Source: Halichondria panicea (lineage: Eukaryota > Porifera > Demospongiae > Suberitida > Halichondriidae). Taken from it: 64,000 nucleotides of DNA. This document shows, piece by piece, positions 33,072-44,863 of the stretch. Under the pieces are notes generated by a model. The model had not been told where the DNA came from. It saw only the letters and a list, made by a program, of their open reading frames with translations, and searched no databases. Position numbers and translations under genes: made by a program. Each line of letters starts with the position of its first letter. Within the stretch, counting starts at the first letter, position 1. The stretch covers positions 2,154,001-2,218,000 of the forward strand of contig NC_087390.1 of NCBI RefSeq assembly GCF_963675165.1, read 5' to 3'.

Positions 33072-36000
33072 ATGCTTTCTGTTGCTGTCCTCTGCAGCCT
33101 CCTAGGAGCTCTATGGATCAGCCCTCTTAATGGCCAACAGACAGGACCCTCTCCAGTGGTGTTTGTGTCACCAGAGAGCTGTAGTGAGGGGGTGGAGTAC
33201 TACAGTCCCTCTAGACTGACCTGTCTCTCATGTGGGGCTAACCGGACCACTGCAGGGGATGGTAACTTTTATTAAAATTGAGTTGAGCTTGGGAATAAAA
33301 TGTATGTGCGATTGTTTACTGTACAATGGTGTGTTGGTTTCTATGGTAACTAATTGGGAATGATCAGGATTATGGATTTTGCAGGGTTGACGTGCACATG
33401 CTCGCCTGGTTTTATTCAGCCAATCGAATCACAGGATTGCACGGAATGCGCCAGCCCAACAGTAAGCACCGCCCCCCACACACCCCCTACCCCTAGCAAC
33501 CGTCCACTGTCACATGCACTGTAGGTATCGTCTCGTGATGGTCTGTTCTGTCTGTCGTGTGTGGACGGTTACAACTCAGCCACTGGACAATGCAACACAT
33601 GCCCTGGGGGGAGATCACACATCTTGGGTGAGTAACATCTTACTTAGTAATACCAGCCACGCTCAAGTTTTCAGTGATTTACAACCTTGAAATTTATTTT
33701 ACACTGTACATAATTGAAACGTTGCCCAGTATGGCCCCTGGAATTGTGTGGTTCTCCCCATCAGTCAAATTACTTCACTGACACAACTTCCATTTTGTAG
33801 GCTCAGGCACGGGTATTTGTTTATGTACTTACTGTACACTACATGCACTGTTGTGCGTTTTGCTTTGTGCCCTATAATGGCATACAGTGCTTATTTACCT
33901 CTTGTAACCCCTCCCCTAGTTGACACGCCCCCTGATCCCGCTGGTTCTCCCGGCAGTCGTGAGTGTGTGGAGTGTCCTGTAGGAACCTGGGCGGCTGTGG
34001 GGGGTCTCCAGTGTACCCCCTGTGGAGTGGGAGACTGCTCTCAGTGTGTGAGTGTTGTTAGCCTCATTCCCGGCTAGAATTTTTCTATAGATAAATTGGT
34101 TTGGGAACGAGGCTAGAGTGCTGTAAAATGTTTGCATGGAATGTTGTACCCATATACCGTATTACTACATGCAATGCTAATGACTTCGCAAAAATAAGAT
34201 TACAAACCCTATACTTATGTGCTCCTGCCTCTACTGACTTGTATGACATCACGATCGCTGCCAGATTAGGTCGCAAAGTGTCAAATTTTTGCTATTTAAT
34301 TGGCTCATTTGTCAATTACAAATAGTAAAATTATGTGTGAAAGTTGGTTGTATTGTGTTGCTAAAAGTTAGTTGCAAAGTGTTATTTTAAAATTGCTGCT
34401 ACTGCTTAACCTGAGGCGCTTAAGTGGCCATGGTTTATAGTAGCTTGTCAGTGTGTGTGTGTGTTTGTGTATCACTATGTATCCTGAGCCTGTTCACCTG
34501 CACGGCTGCTAAAATCGTTAAATATGGATACTGTATTTGTCGATTAATTGCCATGTCTGAATAATTATGTGCCTGATCTCAATTAAACCTCATGATTTAA
34601 TGGGATTCAAACGTTGGTTTCCTTAACACTGTGCCCTGAAACTTCTCAGTTAGGAAATACAGTGTAACTTCTGTTATCAACCACCTCCGAATAAAGGCCA
34701 GCTGCTATATAACGGCCAGGCACCCAGGTCCCAAATGAACAGTTTGTATACAAAACAACCTCTCAACAAAGGCCACCTCCGTATAAAGGCCAAAACATTT
34801 TTTCCCAAAGGTGTCCGTTATAGAGGGGTTCCACTGTAACTCTCAATCTGGCAATAGCCTCAATAATAATTATAATTAACACTTACCAATTAAAATGTAG
34901 AGTTTGTAAAACGTTTGTACCTTGCACGTTGGTTTTACTTGAGGCATCACTGATTACATTTGCTGGGCAAAATGTTACAATTATGCTGGAGTGGTGTCTT
35001 AAATGCATGTAGGTGAATACGGTAATATACATGTAGCTATAACCATCATGTATAGTGGCGTTGATTCAAGCTACAGTAAAGTATACCTTAATTTGATTAT
35101 CTGTCGATGTCTGGATTAACTCTGTTTAACAGTACATGTATATTTAAACGCCATCTACAAGTATGTGGTTATTTTAACAAGCACTACAATACAATAGGAG
35201 AACGCTGTAATTCACACTAGCCAGGGTTTTAGTGGGAAATTAGAGGGCCTTTTACCCTTCTTGGATTTGGTTAGCCCCTCTTGGAATTTTAAATTCAAAC
35301 GTGTCAACATTACCCACCCCCCCCCCTGTTTAATCAATGGGTCAGGGACTCTTTCAGCTGTACATTGAATTGAGTTCGTAGATCGAATATAACATTTTTA
35401 TGATGCTTAGAAAATACTTTTAAATGTGTTATCAATTTTAAATTTGGGAGATTTAAAAATGTTGGCCAAATATCGTGTGATTATATTATAATTATGGTCT
35501 ACTCTTATACTCTTGATATGGTCCAAGGCCAAAAATGTGGCTCCGACCAAATTTTAAATTTAAACATAATATTATCATTTAGGCCTAAGCTTTCATCAAT
35601 GGCACTAAAGTTATGAATTCAATGGTGCCCCCCTAAACTTTGCTAAATTGTGCACCCTCTTATTGAAATTAGCTGCACTGTGTGAACTGTTACATACACA
35701 TGACCAGAGGAGGCGGGACATGTGTCATAAGTCACATGGCAATGGAATGTGTGGCATACGTTAGGCTCTTGACCTTTAACCTTAGATTTCAGTGTAGCTA
35801 TGGTGCCTGTGTGGTAGCAAGCGCACATCACTTTCTAGTAATCTCCAATATTGTAAACTGTTATGGAAGACACGGCAACTAACCTGATTTTTAACCCTTC
35901 TAGACTGCTCTCCATAGTAGCCTATGTACAGTGAAAACCACTAGCTTTGATAGTGATTTTCAAGGTATTGAGCCGGGATCTCACTGGGATCGCTTATCTA

Positions 36001-38260
36001 TAAGTTATTACCATCCTTTTACTACATGATAGCTAAATTTTAGTTATAACCATGGGATCACTGCTGTTTTGGCTGCTTAAACATCCGCACTTTTCATGCA
36101 CAAATCCTTGTCTAAAGTGGTTAAACGTGGATTGTTAATTAACTGAGGTACACGTGCCCTACGTCCTCTGCACATGACTATGAGTAGGCCTGACCTGGTT
36201 ACATAATTATATCAATTATATATATATATATATAATTATATCAATCGATTATCATAGCGTCAGCGAACTGACATTCGATAAATGTGTGTGAGCTTGAGGG
36301 AAATCTTTGATGGTCTCACACATCTCAGTAAGGACTTCGGAGGTTTGTTCGAAAGCGTTTTTCAAGCTCTTAGCCACTCTATCAATGCCTAGTTGACCCA
36401 ATTTTGCTTTAGCTTTCTCAAGCCGACAGTATGGATTTTCAACAAAAAACATTTTAACCATTGCAACTTCTTCTCCAAAATACCCTTTCAGCACACCTGG
36501 ATCAAAGTTGAGGTCCAGAGAGTAGGCTGTGTTACTGAATACAACAATTACATTGTCAAGGATATCTCTCGGCAGGATGGCAGTGATCTCAGAAAGGACA
36601 TACTTCAATGAAGCACTTGCTCGAGGTTGCCGGCCATGGATGACCAGGCAGACACAGTTGATGTAATCTTCTCTCTTGAGGGTACTAATGATTCGTTGTA
36701 CATTCGTTTTGTCTTGTTTGAAGCCACGAGAGTCACCAAATCCAGGAGTATCGATCACTCCAATATTCAAGTCACCTACTGCCACATTGTAGAGTGTAGC
36801 ATCGTCAGTCTTGCTCTCCATAGAAAGTGCTTGTGCATTCTCAAGCTCGATGTCATTGAATTGTTTGAATCGCTCAAGAGCTCCGAACCCAGAGCCAAGA
36901 GCCTGAACAGTGGCACAGTTGTAGAGAAGGTTGAGGAACAAAGTCTTGCCAGATCCTGTTTCACCGATGAGCAGCATCTTGAAGGGATGGTGAGGATCTT
37001 TTCCCTTGAATGCCTGGAGAACACGAGCGTTTATCCCAGATGGTGTTACAAAAGATCTAAAAATGGCGCCTATATAGCTCACTCCTTTTTGGTGATCTTT
37101 TCTGGATGTTACTGTAAATAAATAATTATTTAAAAGGCTATTTGCTTCACATGCAAGGGTCATTATACCTTGTGTTTTTCGTGTTACGGTGGGTTGTTTT
37201 GACTCTGGTGGGTTGTTGTGTCTGATGGGTTGTTGAGGTTCTACCACTTTTGTTCTTGTGGACTGGTTCTATAAAGTAATAATTGTAGGTGGGTGTATGC
37301 TATGCATGCTATCACTATTATATCTGATCCATGTATTGTATGGTGATTGTAGTTTTCTCAAAAGCTTCCAATAGTTCCAGTACACACTCATGTGATACTT
37401 CAATCTCTTGCCCAATTCTCATCTTCACTTTAGTACTTGTGTTCCTCTCACTAGGTCTTGTCGTTGTTATCGTGCTGTGCGATTCAAAGCAATTGTTTAG
37501 TATCTCAACAATTGATTTAGTCCATGATCCTTGTTCCTTTAAGACAGCGACAAATTTGTGATAGACTCGAGGGTTGTTTTCAATTGAGGTCTCCAAAGCG
37601 TCCAGAACTTTCCTAGTTTTTTCGTCTGGCGTTGAACTGCTTTGATGTATCTGATTTTTCAGATATTTAGAAATCAACTCTTGTGAGTATAAAGTATCTC
37701 CTATGCTAGCAACAGATTGTTGAAGAAGTTGTACTAACTTATCATAGCACTGTCTAATTGTCTTGTGCTCTGGTGAACTCTCACAAGTAGCTTGAGGATT
37801 GTATGTAGCCATCTTTAGCATACAGGTATACTAAATAGCTAGATGTACATTTACTATATCAACAAGTTAATGGGCTTATAGCACACCTGGACGAAATCAC
37901 AAGACTTATGAATTTTGATAGTACTAGATATTCACTTATTCTCTCCTCCTACAGACGATTGCCACCACTCATGGTGGAGTGTGTTTCCCCCCCACCCCTC
38001 CATTACCCTCACCCCCGACCAATGCCTTCCCCTACTACCAGGAACACTTCACTGCAGCCACTCAACTTTGTGTGGTGAGAATGAGTGGGTGTATACATTG
38101 TGTGTGTGTGCATTGTTTACAAAGCCATATGCACATGTGCTCTGTACATTGTGTACTTCCCTGAAAAGGGTTCATTTAGCCTACTATAGCTACTTTATTT
38201 TTCGTTCACACACACGCACGCACACACACGCATGCACGCACACACACGCATGCACGCACG

Positions 38261-38292
<32 letters not shown>

Positions 38293-38308
38293 CACACGCA
38301 CACACACG

Positions 38309-38364
<56 letters not shown>

Positions 38365-38389
38365 CACACACGCACACACACACGCACAC

Positions 38390-38450
<61 letters not shown>

Positions 38451-41400
38451 ATGGCAATCCTTCGTCCTGTCAACTGTTGGCCAACCTGTGTACTCTACAA
38501 CTCTACAACCGTGACGACCCTGCTTGTGTGCTGATTCAGCAGCTCTCAGAGGACCTCCTGCAGAGCCTCTATTACCCCCCAGGGAGCGCTGACCAGGTGT
38601 TGGAGAGCACTGGCATCCAGACACCTCTCATTACCGGAGAGGGTGCCGAGGTAAGTTACTCTTAAATGTTTCCACAAGAGAGCTGGGATTTACAATCCAT
38701 GCACATGTACAAAAGCTATTATACAAACCACTATTCTAACGTGCCATATACAGTTGCTGAAATTCACATGACATGTACTACCCCCCCCCTCCTCTCTCTG
38801 TGTAGGGTGTGTCTAATCTCCCACTGTGGGCGGGCTCCTACTCTCTCAACGGGACCCTACTGGGACTGGAGGAGCTGACTCAGCAGATACTACTCTGTAC
38901 TGAGCCCCAGCCGAGGGCCAGCGCTCTCTGGAGGGTGGGTGTGGTCTATCAAATCTCGGTGAGCCCCATAGTGTAGAATGTATTAAAGTTTAGTGCAAAA
39001 CATATGTGGAGTTAATTGTGTGTTCTAGATAGAGGGATTTTTCTGAGTCCTATTCTATTCCCCTAACTACATGTATACTCACACACAGTGTACAGTGTCG
39101 GCTGAAGCTCTGCTCAGAAAAGGCTCAAATGCTCCAGTATTCTACGAGCTCTGTATCCTCCAATACCTCTATTGTAGTGTACCGAGCATGCCCAGTAGTC
39201 TCCTAACGCACTGAGCATGCCCAGTAGTCTCCTAACGCACCGAGCATGCCCAGTAGTCTCCTAACATCTGAGCATGCCCAGTAGTCTCCTAACATACTGA
39301 GCATGCCCAGTAGTCTCCTAACGCACCAAGCATTCCCAGTAGTCTCCTAACGCACTGAGCATGCCCAGTAGTTTCCTAACGCACTGAGCATGCCCAGTAG
39401 TCTCCTAACATACTGAGCATGCCCAGTAGTCTCCTAACGCACCGAGCATGCCCAGGAGTCTCCTAACATACTGAGCATGCCCAGGAGTCTCCTAACGCAC
39501 CGAGCATGCTCAGTAGTCTCCTAACGCACCGAGCATGCCCAGGAGTCTCCTAACGCACTGAGCATGCCCAGTAGTCTCCTTAACCACACCCCAGATCTAC
39601 GTGATCAGACCTCAACCACGGACACTCTCCACTCTCTACCAGTGCGCATCACTAACTATAGGAGCACGTCTGGGGAGGCAGTCAACGACGACAGCGATGT
39701 GGGAAGCTGGCAGTTTGTGAGGAGATTCTTCCTCTTTGAGTCCGTCACAGCCCGCCCCCTCTACACTAGCTCCACCACCCTCACGTAAGTCACACTTACT
39801 TATCAAATTCGGTGAATCTATTCCCTATATCTCAGAATTTAGTTTTTTTATTGATTTTTTCCTCTCCTAAGATGTAGTAAACGTTACAGCTCTATTTTAA
39901 TATTACAGAGTGTTGATGATGTCTGAGGGAGGGAGAATATTCCCCCCTTATCTTAGAGTGAGCTATTCTAATTGGACGCCTACTGACCAGGACCTTCCAG
40001 TAAGTGATGTAACCATGACAGTAGTGTAGCATTCGACTACAATTTAGATTGATGATCACAAATGTGTACCCTCCTCCGCCAGAGCTCCCATATCACGGAG
40101 TATGCGGGTACTAGTCAATCATTCCTCATCGCTCTGATAGTGTTGTCCCTTGTCTGTGCCGTTCTGGGTGGTGTGTACTCAGGGTTAAAGGTCAACGGGT
40201 TCGTACGACGGACTGGACTCACCTGCTGTGACCTACACGTTAGTTGACAGTGAAAATAGAGTAGTACATGTGAGAGGCCATACATGTACTTAATATAGCC
40301 GTTAGCTAAGTGTTTGTTTGCTCTGACGTTTACAGTCTATGAATTTGATTACTTTTTGCTGGTGAAATTTTTTTGAATGAGCAAAATCAGCAAAAAATTG
40401 ATCTTTTGCGATCTAACTATAACTATTGCGATTTGACAAGGATTGCAGTGGTGTAGGCAGGGGGGCTGGCAGGGCTAGAGCCCCCCTCCCTTTGTGCTCC
40501 ATCAACTCCAACTTAGCTTGAATCATCGTGATCTGTCGATCTATTTTGCTGAAGAAAAGTGATGGTTCAGCGCCTATGCTCAACCAATTTGAGCTCTGCC
40601 CTTCCCAAAATCCTGGCTACGCCACTGGAATGTATGCATTTACCAGTACTAATTTAAGTTTTGAGATTTTGTTTGCATTATGTTTGATGCTCGCAAAACA
40701 TTATAGTGTAACACGGTATTTACTGTTGCAGTAATAATCCTCTCCTCCTCCCTCTCTTCCAGTCCCTTGTGTATGCTGTGGTGATGTTCTGTGATGGAAC
40801 CTCAACCCTCCTCTACCTACTCCTCACTGCCATCTCTCTCTTCTGGCTCATATTCTACAAGGTGTGTGTATAAAGCTATCTCGTTGGTAGCTACTGTACT
40901 CTGTGTAAAAGTAAAAGACAGTATTTTGGTACTTTCCCGGCTAATTCTAGCAATTTCAATGTTTTTTCCGGCTAGCCTGTGTTATTTGTGGGCGTACAAG
41001 TACACCCTTGTATACATAACTAGACTTACTATATAATTATGCTACATAATAATATAGCTGTGTATTTGTAGCAGTCGATGTGTGGGCGTACAAGTGCACA
41101 GCTACATGTACACAGATATACATGTACAGATTTTGCTCCTTATCTTATACACTTTCAATTGACCAAAATTGTGTCTGTTACTTAAGATTGACTCTATACA
41201 TGTTCCCCCTCAGGTACAATACTACCTGCTGCTACCCCTCCCCTCACCAACAGAGGACCTCACATTCATCCTCCTATTAGCAATGGCTGCACTCTTCAGA
41301 GTGAGTAGAATATTGCACTACTTTTGTGAATGGGTGCATTGTAAGTTGTAAATAGCTCAAGAGCTGCCGTGTTTTGCACGCTTCAATCCAACAATGGTTA

Positions 41401-44348
41401 TAACGTTTGTCAGGATTAATGTCTGATTTTCTGAAAGCGTCCCATGCATGGTCTTGAAATATGGTCTGTGTCAAATTTAGTGCTTCTCATATGAAAGTAC
41501 AGGGTAATGGTAAAGGCATTTTTGGTGTATACCGTATAGCGGGTATATTTCGAGGGTATAAATTTTCGCGGATGGACCATTACAAAGGATTTCGCGGATT
41601 TTATTTTCGTGGTCTGAGTTCCAGCCTTTTGGCGCATGCGCACATCAACATGCAGCTGTTACCACCACACCGTTAGCCTCGAATCCAGGCCTAGCCTATA
41701 ACGGTGAGGCACCTCTTATTGTCGATAGGTGTGGTCAATAATACTGAACACGTCTACTATTCAATAAAGATATAAATTTTCGTGGGTATAAATTTTCGCG
41801 GTAGAGGCTCAATCCGCGAAAACCGCGAACATTTATACCCTCGAAATATACCCGCTATACGGTACATGTAGCAACAAAATGTTTGCATCATTTTGAAAAG
41901 TTTCTTTCTAGTTTTTTCAGAAAAAGAGATTGCAAAATTAATTAATGGTGCCCTCCCCCTAAAATGTGCGGTAATATTCGTTTGGTCTTAACCCCCCTCT
42001 CCCTCAGATTCTGCATGTGCTCTACCAACTGTGGCATCAGAGCAAGGTGGATGTGTTCTTCATTGACTGGGAGAAACCTCGTGGACTAGTACAAACAACC
42101 AATCAGAATGCAGACGTCGCCCAAACCATCCCCCCTAACAGGATGTCACCAGTCAGTATTTGGCGGACTTATTTTGTTGTTAACGAATGGAACGAGTTAC
42201 AGTCTCTACGGAGGATCAACAATACGCTACTGGTTGCCATGGTGCTACTGTTTGCCCATGTTATTGGATTAGAACACTTGGCAGAAAGAGATCCTGCCTC
42301 CAACGTGACCTCTGACCCCTCTCGATACTCTGCCCCCTTCAGTCCGATACTAAGATTCTCGATCACAACCATCTTCTTTTCCCTCTTTGCTGCCCTCCTG
42401 GTGAGCAACATACAATATCATTCGACACACCTATACATGCATGTACCTGACTATTGTAATTCTGACTCTGTACAGAGGGGCTATATGTTCCTGATTTACG
42501 AGCGCTACTTTGAGCACAAGTTGCGTCAGTTTGTGGATCTGTGCTCTGTAGCTAACGTGAGTGTCCTGGTATTGTCCCGGCAACTGTACGGTCATTACAT
42601 CCACGGCAAGTCTGTGCACGGTCATGCGGACACTGACATGAGACAAATGAACTACAACTTCAAGAAAGAACAGGTATACGTACGTATTACGTTAATTAAG
42701 TGAATGGTATTATGTACTATTAATGTGCAGTTCATTCTGTATAGTTAAGTGCGGTCACTCTTACTGGGTAGACCAACCAGTATAGCTGTAATAAAAAATA
42801 CAAGTCCAAACACACGCTATAACCTAACCTTTGGGGCCTGTTAACTTGACTGTATTATAATATTAAAAGCGTGACCTGATTATAGTTTGATCACAATAGA
42901 CAGATTTTCAGTTTGTGTGCGTACTCTATTGATCGGTTCCATATTCGATGTATACAGGAGGACATGTGTGGTAGGCGTGGCCTAGAGGGTGACGACCAGC
43001 TGTTTGAGATGCTCCTGACACGAGAGTTCAGGACTCATTACGATAAGATAGTCACTCCGTTACGAGGGGACGGGTTGTCACATGCACAAGCTGGTGAGGA
43101 GTGTGAGGGTGTGTGTGGTGTGACTCTTGTGCTCCCCCCTCAGGTCAGACGGGTGTGAGTGAAGCTGGTCTCAAGGCACACCAAGGATTAACTTATTACT
43201 TGAGCACTTTTATAGAACACGTGAGGCACCGTATACATGCATGTAGCTATCGACGCGTATGAAAAAGAGAACTTTCAATGTTATTGCTAAAACGTGATTT
43301 GTTGACACATTGAACCCCCCCCCCACACACACACACACTCTCTCTCTTTATAGGGTCTCAAGGATGTGGACTACATTGTAGGAGTTAAGACTGCCATGGA
43401 GAGGCTACTAGGGATTGAATTCTTTGACGCCCTGGGAAAATGTGTTTTCTACAAGAGTGAGTGAACCAATCACTGTATGCATAAGTGGAGTCAAGTGGGA
43501 GTACTGTTACATAGGCGAATCTGACGATACCCGTTTAACTAAACATTTTCTCGGATTTAATTTTGACTTCAACCCCCCCCCTTCCTACACACAGCCACTA
43601 GACACTCGTTTGGCGATGTGTTGTTCCACGGTTGTGAGTGGAGTCTATTCCAGCTGGACCTGCTCCTCTTTGGGATCATAGATGTCGTATCCAATAGTTA
43701 CCCACTGGCTGCCGTTATCACTCTACTAGTATCTTGGGTGAGCGAAACCACTAATAAAACTACATGTATACTAAATTATTATAATTATACTGCAGATTGA
43801 GAATTTATGTTTGCTGTGTATATACCGTATATCTTCTAATTTATCGGACAGCAAGAAATAATTATTTTGGAAATTGTCCGGGTATAATTGGAACAGATTT
43901 TTATAGAGCATGCGAAGTGTCCGGAATAATTAGAACAAGCATGCAGCTGCATGCGAGCTAGCTAAGTTTAATAGAACAGTGTATGTGCAACTGAATAGTT
44001 GCACTATAGCTATCTAAAACTAGCTACTCAAAGCTATCTAACTGCAGCACTCTAAGTCTTACTTGCCGTCTATGAATGTAACTCAACTTTTCAAGGTATT
44101 GTCCGGATATTTAGAATGAATGTAATATTAAAGCACTGGAGTGCCCGTTGTATTAGAACAGCGAAAATTGCCCAAAAGAGTGTCCGGGGTAATTAGAAGT
44201 GTCCGATAAATTAGAAGATATACGGTATGTACTTTTTGATCTCATCCTTTGCCCCACCCCCTCTCAGCTGGTGATGTTTGTGAGGGACTGGGCAGGTCGC
44301 AGGAACATTGCTAAAAAGACTCTAGTGGATGAACGATTCTTGTTGTGA
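33072..44348 (+). CDS. TMEM67: Meckelin (TMEM67), copy 2
   Basis: Exons: 33,072-33,261; 33,385-33,461; 33,525-33,627; 33,920-34,047; 37,955-38,074; 38,450-38,650; 38,806-38,958; 39,089-39,784; 39,909-39,999; 40,083-40,238; 40,763-40,861; 41,214-41,300; 42,008-42,400; 42,476-42,673; 42,958-43,093; 43,144-43,220; 43,354-43,456; 43,595-43,737; 44,268-44,348. Domain order is as in copy 1: signal peptide, Cys-rich ectodomain, membrane segments, FFIDWEKP, YFVVNEWNE and C-terminal TLVDERFLL. Exons 1-7 differ from copy 1 at scattered residues; exons 9-19 are almost identical. Exon 8 has about 14 repeat units. Upstream of them it keeps the frame LQYLYCSVPSMPSSLL that matches the frame after the array, whereas copy 1 has an extra 5 bp there. 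So the pre-expansion exon was open, but the array as it stands contains stops. Confidence 0.88.
33337..33350 (+). promoter_or_regulatory. X-box-like (RFX) 14-mer in TMEM67 intron 1, copy 2
   Basis: GTTTCTATGGTAAC, identical to 8,482-8,495 within otherwise differing intron sequence. Confidence 0.5.
34048..36251. other. TMEM67 intron 4, left part in copy 2: no gene seen
   Basis: AT-rich intron with remnants of the TTCGCAAAAATAAG repeat (34,130-34,330) and one MITE. Some stretches (34,900-35,340) are alignable with 9,350-9,550 and 10,540-10,800 of copy 1. There is no supported ORF. Confidence 0.55.
34660..34836. mobile_element. Small Tigger-like MITE with CAGTGTAAC / CCACTG ends
   Basis: Termini CAGTGTAACTTCTGTTAT and GAGGGGTTCCACTG, flanked by TA, with internal AAAGGCC and CCGTTATA motifs. 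It is found only in copy 2. Confidence 0.6.
36252..37821 (-). CDS. CARD-like domain plus AIG1-like GTPase, nested antisense in TMEM67 intron 4 (copy 2)
   Basis: Exon 1 37,324-37,821 (MLKMATYNPQ..., CARD-like helices including YHKFVAVLKEQGSW), exon 2 about 37,169-37,268 (QQPIRHNNPPESKQP), exon 3 36,252-37,013 (AFKGKDPHHPFKMLLIGETG..., DTPGFGDSRG, VVFSNTAY). The base pair after the exon 1 CAG is AT where copy 1 has the GT donor, so exon 1 may read on into an early stop (DQI) and the GTPase part be lost or start separately. The GTPase ends at FPQAHTHLSNVSSLTL, truncated like copy 1 relative to the 511-residue GTPase. The linker differs in length from copy 1. Function is unknown; a death-fold/GTPase signalling protein is the best guess. 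Confidence 0.68.
38208..38449. repeat. (CA)n/(CACG)n microsatellite up to the TMEM67 exon 6 acceptor
   Basis: About 240 bp of CACACA with CACGCA interruptions, running directly into the acceptor CACAG of exon 6. Long ORFs in all frames here are artefacts of the repeat. Confidence 0.95.
39181..39583. repeat. 29-bp minisatellite, about 14 units, inside TMEM67 exon 8 (copy 2)
   Basis: Same unit as 19,392-20,062 (GAGCATGCCCAGTAGTCTCC core), with single-base variants such as CATTCCC, AGGAG and GTTTCC. Confidence 0.92.
40446..40627. mobile_element. hAT-type MITE, copy 2
   Basis: Same as 20,925-21,106, in TMEM67 intron 10, nested in the repeat 40,343-40,727. Confidence 0.7.
41532..41862. mobile_element. 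CCGTATAGCGGGTA MITE in TMEM67 intron 12, copy 2
   Basis: Same as 22,011-22,341, with TA on both sides. Confidence 0.85.
43825..44225. mobile_element. CCGTATATCTTCTAATTTAT MITE in TMEM67 intron 18, copy 2
   Basis: Inverted termini as at 24,303-24,683. Differs by short indels, for example an extra ATTAGAACAAGCATG. Confidence 0.8.
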
Positions 44349-44444
44349 ACATTCACTCACGACCCATGCAAATAATGTGCAACACTTATCACTTGTTTAT
44401 GTTATGTACCACAACATGTGCAGAATTGTATAAATGTTATTATA

Positions 44445-44828
44445 ATAAGGTGTTACTGAAAATGTTGTTTGCACAAATACAGTGTACACATGCATCAATT
44501 GTTATTCTCGATAAGATTACTGAAAATGGTTTGCACACTACAGTGTACACATGCATCGATTGTTGTTCTCGATAAGATTACTGAAAATGGTTTGCACACT
44601 ACAGTGTACACATGCATCGATTGTTGTTCTCGATAAGATTACTGAAAATGGTTTGCACACTACAGTGTACACATGCATCGATTGTTGTTCTTGATAAGAT
44701 GTTACTGAAAATGGTTTGCACACTACAGTACGTGTACACATGCATCGATTGTTGTTCTTGATAAGATGTTACTGAAAATGGTTTGCACACTACAGTACGT
44801 GTACACATGCATCGATTGTTGTTCTTGA
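44445..44828. repeat. 61-67-bp tandem repeat, six units, copy 2
   Basis: Same array as 24,915-25,298, with the same unit number and order. Confidence 0.92.
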
Positions 44829-44863
44829 GCTATAAAAATGATTACACAAGCAGTCAATACCTT

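Noticed and set aside
38190..38624. Long ORFs on both strands (VCVCV / HTHTH proteins)
   Set aside because: Pure products of the CA/TG microsatellite, open in all frames.
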